DNA of 64,000 nucleotides, taken from the NCBI GenBank assembly GCA_026214975.1, contig CM047815.1:85240062-85304061 (forward strand), given 5' to 3'. Below the pieces are notes generated by a model. The model made no database searches and was not told the origin of the DNA. It worked only from the letters and a program-made list of their open reading frames with translations. Origin of the DNA: Gentiana macrophylla. Its lineage: Eukaryota > Streptophyta > Magnoliopsida > Gentianales > Gentianaceae. A program made the translations under genes and the position numbers. Positions 56,635-64,000 of this stretch are shown piece after piece; the stretch's first letter is position 1, and the number at the start of each line of letters is the position of its first letter.

Positions 56635-57540
56635 ATGTCTGCTCAAATTTTTGCTTTACTGTCTGAAAAATTAATGGGAAACAACTTTAAGAAATGGAAG
56701 AGTAACTTAAACGTGGTACTCACGTATGAGAATGTGCAACATGTACTTACTTCTGAATGCCCTACGCTGGCGATCCAAAAACCTGGTAAAGCCGAGATCG
56801 AATAAGCGTAATCGCCGGATCGGCGCGTATAACCGGGCTCGTGGGATCATCCTGGCGGCAAGTGTCGGAGGTTATTAGGACCTGTGATTGAAGAGTTTGA
56901 GTCCAGGAGAAATCACGCGAAAACTTACTACGATGTTTGGATCACCTAGCAACCAAGCAAGACACGATGCCATCAAAGTTGGCCGCAACACGAAATTGAA
57001 GAAAGGTCAAGCGTTGAATGGTCATGTTCAATATGATCGCTTACTTCAATGACGCCGGTATTCATGGATCAAAGTTCGATGAAGCAACTCGTATCGATGA
57101 TTTTGGAATCGTTGACTCCTCGAGTTTATCCCGCTCAAAACTCGATGACTAATGGGCAAATATGAGTTGACCATGACACAGATGCTTGAATGAATCGACT
57201 ATCTACGAGGCCTGCTATCGAAAGATAAGGTCCAAGTAGGGATAAGAAAGTCGAAGCCAATGTGGCGGGCCCAGTCATCAAACAAGCCTAAGGCCAAACC
57301 AAAGAAGAAGGGTAATGTTGCACCCGTGCTCAAGCCAATGAAGAAAAAAGAAAGCCAAGAAAGTTGATTTGAGGCCAAGCCTCTAGGGCAAATGCTTTTA
57401 TCAGAAGGAGGTAGGACATTGGCGACGCCATTGTCCCGAATATCTTCGTGATGTGAAAGATGGCAAAGTCAAGGTCATCGCCGGAAAGATAAGAAAGGTA
57501 ATTTGGAATTACTATTCTTGGAATCTTTTAATGTAGCTAA
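56608..57540 (+). pseudogene. gag of the Angela/BARE-like element
   Basis: An ATG at 56635 (or the in-frame one at 56608) starts MSAQIFALLSEKLMGNNF, with KKWKSNLNVVLTYE, the usual gag opening, and stops at 56803. Later pieces in other frames include LTMTQMLE-like text and a Lys-rich tract. A zinc knuckle at about 57394-57435 reads CFYQKEVGHWRRHC, with the second Cys lost. At least three frameshifts. If spliced as proposed, 56635 is the better start. Confidence 0.85.
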
Positions 57541-58130
57541 AGATGTGTCCACTTGGATACTTGATACCTGAGCTACTAACCATGTATGTTCTTCATTGCA
57601 TTCTTAGTTCGTGACGGCGAGCTGAAGAGGGTTCTCAAGTGATGCGAGTAGCACTTTGGGCGCCATTTCAAGCAAAGCAGTGGGAGCTGTGGACTTGCAT
57701 TTCAATAATAGAATTTTACATTTAGAAAATGTTTATTTTATTCAATTTCAGTGAGAAATTTGATTTCTTATTCTCTTTAGTTGAACAATCCTTTTCTGCT
57801 TCAAATTTGAATGGTGAATTTGTTATTTCAAAGAATGGCTTTGAATTGTGTTCAACTATAAATGAAAACGGTTTATATTTTGTAAGACCACATAAAGCTC
57901 CCTACTTAATATCGAAATGTTTAAAATCGCTCATCAAAGATCTCGCCAAAAGGCGTAAAGTTTCTCAAGTAAAAGAAGATAAAACATACTTGTGGCATCC
58001 GAGACTTGGCCATATTTCCTTGGAAAGACTCAAAAGACTTGAAAAGGTTAATGCCTTAGGTGAGTTATCGCTTGACACACTACCTGCTCTCATGAGTGTT
58101 GCCTGGAGGAAAAATGACTAAGCGTCCCTT
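57541..58130 (+). pseudogene. Protease and integrase N-terminus of the Angela/BARE-like element
   Basis: DVSTWILDT, then TGA at 57569-57571, then ATNHVCSSLHS: the Gly of the protease active site is a stop codon. A frame at 57729-58121 carries SASNLNGEFVIS, NGLYFVRP and YLWHPRLGHISLERLKRL, the gag-pre-integrase block, with the HHCC finger reduced to its histidine half. The following Cys pair is not in frame. Confidence 0.9.
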
Positions 58131-59080
58131 CTCATCAAAGGGCAATAGGGCCCACAGAACTCTAGACTTAGTGCATTCGCACCTTTGTGGTCCGATGAAC
58201 GTATGCAAGCTAGGCGGATACGAGTACTTTGTGACTTTCATTGATGACTACTGAGATTCGGTTATGTTTATCTCACCGTGATAGAAAGTCCGAGGCTTTT
58301 GGAAAGTTCAAGGAGTTCCAAGCGTAAGCGAAAGACAACTAGGCAAGTCATTGAAATGCCTTCGCCGAATCGTGGAGGTGAGTATTTAGATCTGAGTTCA
58401 TTGACTACTTGGTGAAAAGGAATTTGTTTCAACGTCAATACCTAGACACCTCAAAGAAACGGAGTTGCCTTTGAGAGAGAGAAACAGACATTGATTAACA
58501 TGGTTAGATCAATGATGAGCTACGCCACTACCTATATCCTTTGGGGTTATGCTTTAGAAGCAGCCGGTCTACATTTTGAATGCAAGATCACAAAGTCTCA
58601 TCGAAAAGACACCCATTGAGATGTGGTCGGGACATCGCGAAAAGCATGCGCTACTTCGCATATGGGGTTGTCATGCACATGTGCTTTGATGGACAAGACT
58701 ACCAAGCTACAATCACGCATTTAAAGTATGTTTGTTTGTAGGCTATCCAAAAGGTACACGTGGTGGTCTATTTTACAATCCGGAAGATAAGAAAGTGCTA
58801 GTCTCGACTAACGCCACGCTTTTGGAGGAAAGTTATATGAAAGACCACGCACCTCAAGTACAATTGTACTAGAGGAATTACTCTCCGATGACATCAGGCC
58901 TATTGTGGCTACCGATGTTCCCGTAAACAACACTAATAATACAACAATCACTTCGACATTCTGTTCCACCCGCACGCATCGCGAGAGTGGTTCGCCACCG
59001 CCTCGGTACGGTGATGGATTTAGAGGCAAACGAAGTCGCCTCGATGGGTGGAAGATGATCCTCCGACCTATAAGAAGGCC
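58131..59080 (+). pseudogene. Integrase core and C-terminal part
   Basis: Pieces in several frames: DLVHSHLCGPMNV, YFVTFIDDY followed by a stop, NGVAFERE-like text for the catalytic Glu region, MVRSMMSYATTYIL, KTPIEMWSGHR-like text and VGYPKGTRGGLFYNPEDKK. The order is that of a copia integrase. The region 58860-59060 is the acidic/polar spacer before RT. The minus-strand frames here are shadows. Confidence 0.85.
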
Positions 59081-60060
59081 TTACATGGATCACGATAAGG
59101 ATAAATGGATTGACGCAATGAATCAAGAGATGGAGTCTATGTACTCTAACTCGGTCTAGAAACTTGTAGAACTTCCTCAGGTGAAAGGCCCATTGGATGT
59201 AAATGGCTCTGCAAGTTTAAAAGAGAGGAGTAGATGGGAAGGTTGAAACCTTCAAAGCACGGTCGGTAGCCAAAGGTTACACACAAATGAGAGGGTATAG
59301 ACTACGGGAAACCTTCTCACCTGTGGCCATGATGAAAACCATCCGCATCCTCCTTTCGATTGCTGCATGTCTGGATTATGAAATCTGGCAAATGGATGTT
59401 AAGACAACGTTTCTAAACGGCTTTCTTGACGAGGAAATCTATATGCAAACAACCAGTAGGATTCATTGAAGAAGGTCGAGAGCACATGGTGTGCAAGTTG
59501 CTCGGGATCCATTTATGGGTTGAAGCAAAATCTCGCTCTCAGGTATCATAGATTCGATCACACGATCAAGTCTTATGATTTCAACAACACTTTGCTGAAT
59601 CTTGTGTGTACAAGAAGGTTATCAAAGATAGTGTTGTATTTCTAGTGTTGTACGTTGATGACATACTCCTAATTGGCAACGATAAAGGGGATGATGTCCG
59701 ACGTGAAAAGTTGGTTGACCACGCAATTCCAAATGAAAGATTTGGGAGAAGCGAGTTATGTTCTAGGGATCCAAATTATAAGGGATCGCAAAGAACAGGA
59801 TGTTAGCTCTGTCCCAAGCAACTTATATAGATAAGGTCCGGGCACGCTCAAATGGAGAACGCAGAAGAAGGTTTTCTACCAACCCGTCACAAATTGCTAC
59901 TCTCTAAGACTCGGGGGCCTCAAACTCCCAAGAGATTGAAGCTATGGGAAGAGTGCCATATGCCTCGGCCGTTGGTAGTCTTATGTATGCCATGAGGTGT
60001 AAGAGACTGACATTTGTTACGGCGTTGGATTAGTTTGCCGCTTTCGGGCCAAATCCAGGG
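59081..60060 (+). pseudogene. Reverse transcriptase
   Basis: DKDKWIDAMNQEMESMYSN, then a stop where Trp is usual, CKWLCKFKRE-like text, RETFSPVAMMKTIRILLSIA, YEIWQMDVKTTFLNGFLDEE, and VFLVLYVDDILLIGND with the catalytic YVDD at 59651-59662. MGRVPYASAVGSLMYAM lies near 59946-59994 and ends this domain. Several frameshifts, catalytic residues kept. Confidence 0.92.
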
Positions 60061-60640
60061 CAACCGTGACCGATCATAGAAGAAAGAATCTCATCAAATA
60101 TTTGAAGAGAACCAGAAATTATATGCTCGCTCATTCGAGTGGGAGTTTGGAGCAAGCGGGTACACCGATTCGACTTTCAATGCATGCAGAGATGATTTTA
60201 AATCTACCTCTGGTTCGGTTGTTTACACTTGGTGGTGCAAGAGAATGGAGAAGCCAAAAGCAATCCAAAGACACCCGATTCAACAATGGAAGTTGAGTTC
60301 ATAGCGGCCTCGGAGGCAGCTAAAGAAGCAGTTTGGTTAAGAAAGTTCATCAGCGGATTAGGCGTTGTCCCGAATGCTGAGGATCCTATTACTCTCTATT
60401 GTGATAAAAATGGGGCCATTGCCAACTCCAGGGAACCTCGAAAGCACAGTAAGTCGAAGCATATAGAGAGAAAATACTAGGTGATCAACGATTTTGTCGA
60501 TAGAGGGGACATTTCCGTCAAGAAAATCGCCTCCGCCGATAATCCTGGCCGATCCATTCACCAAGACGCCAGCTTCGATTGAAGCTTTTAGTCGACACTT
60601 GGAGACTATAGGTATTAGAGACATGTCTCATTTGCTTTAG
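60061..60640 (+). pseudogene. RNase H and pol end
   Basis: IKYLKRTRNYMLAH, then STMEVEFIAASEAAKEAVWL (catalytic Glu in MEVEF), ITLYCDKNGAIANSREPR, KSKHIERKY with a stop straight after it where the frame should continue, then ADNPADPFTKT-like text in another frame, and GIRDMSHLL just before the tail. The block 60286-60480 is a clean open frame. Confidence 0.92.
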
Positions 60641-60713
60641 AGCAAGTGGGAGTGATAGTTTGGTCTGTATTTTAAATAATAGGTGTGCTCTAAAACAATT
60701 AATCACATGCTTT

Positions 60714-60727
60714 CGCAAGTGGGAGAT
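60714..60727 (+). promoter_or_regulatory. Polypurine tract of the Angela/BARE-like element
   Basis: CGCAAGTGGGAGAT abuts the 3' LTR start. An extra GAGCAAGTGGGAG occurs about 75 bp upstream (60640-60653), as it does in the non-autonomous copy. Confidence 0.75.
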
Positions 60728-62525
60728 TGTTAGTGTGATGTCCGAAAGACAATTTTGTAATTGTTTTATTTAATAAATGAAATGATGTTATTATTCATAT
60801 TTATTATTTTCATATTCACCGATGTGACAATAGTATTTACACTACAGAAAACCCTAAAGTATATCGCTTATGTAATCACTTAACTCAAAGGTATGGTATA
60901 TACACAGGAGGATTGAGTTAGTGAAGATATACTTAAAATACAATTAGCCCAGAGTGAAGTTAATCGGCAGTATCGGGTCTCTCCTTTAACGTACTATTAA
61001 TGCGCCTGCGAACATAATAGTGTGATTGTCTTATCCGGCTTTCGTTAAGAGAACCTAATGGGGCATTTATATATGATAGATATATCATATAAGGTCGGAC
61101 GATTTGATTAGAGTTCACGATATAATTCCGTGATCGAAGTCTTATCGAATCAATGGATGATCATATTTATGGATATATCTTAATCTCGAGGTGATCGCAA
61201 ATAATCCGCTTGAATCGGTATGAAGTTTGACTTGACGGTTAAGGATTACACCGAGTCTCGTGGTCCGAATTACCCCATCTTGGCATTGTATCGATTGAGT
61301 GAGTAGTCCGTGTTATCACAGATACTTAATCCATTCTTTCCATTTATGGAAGTAGATGTAGCGCTTCCCTTATTTGTTAATCCTAGAAACCGATCGATCG
61401 TATTTAGTTCATATTACACTGATTAGCTACCAGTGAGTTGTATGAATTAATTGATCACTAGGGTGTTAATGGTAAATAAGGATAAGAGGTTCTAAAAAGG
61501 GTTAACGGTAACTTCCCGATTTAGAATGAATAATCATGGAGGATTAATCCATATGTATTGATTATATCAATGGACGCTATTATTCTCGTGATGAGATAAA
61601 TATAATCTTATAATCGGAGGAGTGCGATACGGGATTATGGTGGCATATTCCTCGTGATTGATTTATCGAATATAATTATTCTATAATTATTTATTTGATT
61701 TATCGGAGCCACCGATTATTAGTCCATGGTCCCCGACGTGCCTCCTAATATAGCATAGCTATTCTCGGACGTCGAATCCTAATAATATTAATTTAGTTCT
61801 TGTTGGACTTTATTAAAACGATATGTGAATTAATTGTTTAGTGGACTATTAAAATTAGTTGGGCTAAATAATTAAATATGTGGAAAAGACATTTTCCATA
61901 ATCTTACCCAATTATTGTGTAATAGCAAAATTAATATTGACTCAATCAATATTTGGTGTTTGCCCATGCTCTTTTTTGGAACAAGAAATTATTTTCTTGT
62001 GTGTTAATAAAGATGTGCATAAAATATTTATTGATAAATATTTATGGTAAATAATAAAGATAAATATTATTCTAGATTTGTTCTGAATATTATGGAATTA
62101 TCTTTTATTAATTGGATTATTTATTTGCAAAATAAAATCCTTGGAGGCTAAGTTTTACACTCCTATATAAAGAGAGTTCTCACTGCCTTTAACACACACA
62201 ATAATTTCACCACTCTTGCAAATTGTGAGGAAGAATTTTCAGCCATGGTTGGGAAAAATCTTGAGATTTTTTCCGGTAGCATATCGGAAGGGTTCGAGTC
62301 GAGAATTCCTTCCACCGGGAATTGCTTGGATCACACGCGACGGGAAGATCGTGGTGCTCTTCACATCTTCTCACATTCATCCTTTTGCGGTTCTTCAACT
62401 TGAATTTTGAGATTCAAGAGGTATGATCTACATCCCCTTGTAGAATAGATCTAGTTATTTTATTACGTGTATTATATGTATCTAGATCCTTAAAATCGCC
62501 TCCTGCATGGATGATATTACTAATG
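60728..62525 (+). repeat. 3' LTR of the Angela/BARE-like element
   Basis: TGTTAGTGTGATGTCCG to ATTACTAATG, 1.8 kb. Colinear with the 5' LTR, with many one-base indels between them. Confidence 0.93.
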
Positions 62526-63094
62526 GTGATCGCCGTGAGACTCTCTTGTGGCACGGAGAAAAGCATCATACCGACTTTGATTCATTGGAGGCGGGTAGTA
62601 GGCTTCTTGCCAAGATGGATTCGATCAAACGGGTCGAATCAGGCATAGTTGTCAACATGCCCAACGTGAGAACCAAAATCATGATAAGCATAGGGGTTCT
62701 GATAACCTTCATATCTGTTGTGGCTCATTACCTCGAATAACCATAATTCGATCCTGGTATGCACTAGTGGCAACCGATAGGCCCAAGAATCCCGGTTACT
62801 CACTTGTTGATATCGAGGTCGAGGCACATCACTAGCCGCTGATAATATTGGTCACCGCTGTGGTTGGTAGGGAATTGTTGTTTGGTGAGTAGTATTGATT
62901 GGAGAATCCATCCATTTAGGCTCAAACTGCAAGATCTTAGTAAACAACAACAACACACTCACGGTATCTCGTCACCACCGCCACAACAATAGGTCGTGTG
63001 GCTCTTCAGCTGTAAAAGAGGAAACAACAAGAAAACGCAGTAAAAACGACCTAAGCCCAAGCTTTCGGCCAACTTACAAGATATTAGACGTTAC
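62526..63094 (-). pseudogene. Possible gag region near the 5' end of a minus-strand gypsy element
   Basis: Between the copia LTR and the primer site the minus strand holds a short frame (62827-62639) rich in Tyr, Arg, Asn and His (RYEGYQNPYAYHDFGSH). Such Tyr/Pro/Gln-rich text is found in the C-terminal gag of Tat-like elements. It could continue at 52858, on the other side of the copia insertion. Too broken for certainty. Confidence 0.4.
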
Positions 63095-63112
63095 TCCCCG
63101 GCAACGGTGCCA
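63095..63112 (-). promoter_or_regulatory. Primer binding site, tRNA-Asp type
   Basis: Minus strand TGGCACCGTTGCCGGGGA differs by one base from the complement of the plant tRNA-Asp 3' end (TGGCGCCGTTGCCGGGGA), the site used by Athila/Tat gypsy elements. Three bases separate it from the LTR. Confidence 0.85.
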
Positions 63113-63115
63113 ATT

Positions 63116-63519
63116 TGATAAGTAAGATTTCGCAATCCGGCTCAATCAAATACAATTTATAGAAACTTGAAACCTTAGGCAAAACTCACTTTCTAACCGG
63201 CAGTGGACCGGGTCGATCGTAGGTAGTGCGTTCAGAGTCCGAGGTCGATTCCACAGGGAGATTGAATCGAATATAAAATTTGTGTTAAAATCAGAGGACA
63301 AAGAGTATATGAACATGACAAAAGATCGAAGCTTTTACTATTACACGGCATAAACAAGGATTTGAATCAAGACTTTTATCCAGAGTAAATTTCATCAAAC
63401 TAATGATCTACACAATCAAAAACCATATTGAGAGAAACAAAATGAAATCGAAACTCACAATAGTGAAGATCAAAACATTGTAGATCAAGACTTTTGAATC
63501 TCATTGAGTCAACTTTACA
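63116..63519 (-). repeat. Inner end of the 5' LTR of a minus-strand gypsy element
   Basis: Minus strand ends CTTACTTATCA at 63116, upstream of the primer site. Contains GTGGAATCGACCTCGGACTC and CGATCGACCCGGTCCACTG, typical of large plant gypsy LTR ends. It breaks off near 63519, where an LTR head begins in the other orientation. Confidence 0.7.
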
Positions 63520-64000
63520 TGATTCCGGTGCATTTTCCACCCCCCATTTATCCCACTTTAGCACATTCTCGGTGTTTTTAGACCGCTTTCGGTAATATCG
63601 TGAGTTTATAGCACGGGAGTAAATCCGTCGCTTTGATGGTCTACTACCTCTTTTAGTGATATTAACTCATTCCCGAGCACTTTTACCCTCGGAATCGCTT
63701 GTGTGTGTTGTTCGCTCATGAGATTGCAGGGTCTAGGTGTCATGAGAACCCGGAAGGCGAAGATTTATGATGAGAAGTATGATCAAGGTGAAAGAATGAG
63801 CCAAGTAAGAAGAAAATGAAGAAAAGGAAGAAAAATAGTTGGTATCTTCACGCTACGTTCTGTTCAGAAACAATTTGACCTATGATGGAGGCATTTTCTG
63901 GTCACAGTCTCTTCATCAAAGTTGTAGAAAATTGAAAGATCTTTCCAACGATTTTGAATCACTCAAATCGGAGTTCTACACGTGAATATATCATGGTTTT
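63520..64000 (+). repeat. Head of a plus-oriented gypsy LTR, continuing past the window
   Basis: Starts TGATTCCGGTGCATTTTCC. CCCGAGCACTTTTACCC, TTGCAGGGTCTAGGTG and GAGAACCCGGAAGGCG match, in order, the head of the LTR at 43475-45178 read on the minus strand. So a related element lies here in the opposite direction. Confidence 0.65.

Larger units (their letters stand above)
52866..62525 (+). mobile_element. Full-length Angela/BARE-like copia element
   Basis: Two 1.8-kb LTRs (52866-54675, 60728-62525), primer site, a ~1.9-kb leader, gag, protease, integrase, RT, RNase H and a purine tract in order, total 9.66 kb. The long LTR, long leader and CAAGTGGGAGATTG tract match the Angela/BARE lineage. 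It lies in the gag-like region of a minus-strand gypsy element. Flanking five-mers GACTG and GTGAT do not match, so recombination, mutation or sequence error has altered the ends. Stops and frameshifts run through all domains. Confidence 0.93.

Noticed and set aside
52861..62530. Target duplication for the Angela/BARE-like element
   Set aside because: GACTG on the left and GTGAT on the right do not match, even with one-base shifts of the LTR ends.

Overview
The window looks like repeat-rich nuclear DNA of a flowering plant, probably a eudicot. Evidence: Ty1/copia and Ty3/gypsy LTR retrotransposons of plant type, initiator-Met and tRNA-Asp primer binding sites, hAT-type elements with 8-bp target duplications, AT-rich spacers, and one plant nonspecific lipid transfer protein (nsLTP) gene. 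No bacterial operons, rRNA, genuine tRNA genes or CRISPR arrays were seen. Almost every long open frame is a broken retrotransposon domain. The only intact-looking host gene is the nsLTP at 36482-36769 (minus).

Layout. 1-7159: 3' part of a non-coding Angela/BARE-like copia element, inserted into the gag of a minus-strand copia element (7160-8057). 8102-8525: 3' end of another copia. 9661-14141: coding-poor gypsy-like element with two LTRs and an antisense ORF relic. 14578-16143: element with ~0.5 kb inverted arms carrying tRNA-like boxes. 16510-18630: deleted Tork-type copia keeping only gag and the start of pol (element A). 18693-19376: hAT-like element. 20500-21063: chromovirus pol end, split by a 160-bp hAT MITE, then the start of its LTR. 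21436-35703: Tork copia (element C) holding two insertions, copia D (22860-27957) and an LTR-LTR unit E (29619-33439). 35709-38679: the gene island with the nsLTP. 38685-42451: element B, a second copy of the gag-only Tork derivative, interrupted by a solo LTR (40470-42058). 42842-43021: copia RNase H tail. 43475-63519: mostly minus-strand Tat/Athila-like gypsy material, split by G (47390-51998, two 2.15-kb LTRs around 305 bp) and by a full-length Angela/BARE-like copia (52866-62525). 63520-64000: head of an oppositely oriented gypsy LTR.

How the parts relate. The copia at 52866-62525 carries relics of all gag-pol domains. The element at 1-7159 shares its LTR, leader and 3' tail but has about 3.6 kb of non-coding DNA in place of gag-pol, so the two look like an autonomous/non-autonomous pair. 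Elements A and B share one internal deletion and have separate, perfect target duplications, which suggests a mobilised gag-only family. Exact TSDs were read for A (AAAAC), B (TATAT), C (TAGGT), D (ATATT), G (ATTTC), the solo LTR (TCCCA), the hAT-like element (CCTCCAAG) and the MITE (CTTGGGTG), which fixes the nesting order. Copies often differ by single-base indels, so some frameshifts may be assembly error. Family names come from recognised motifs, not from a database search.
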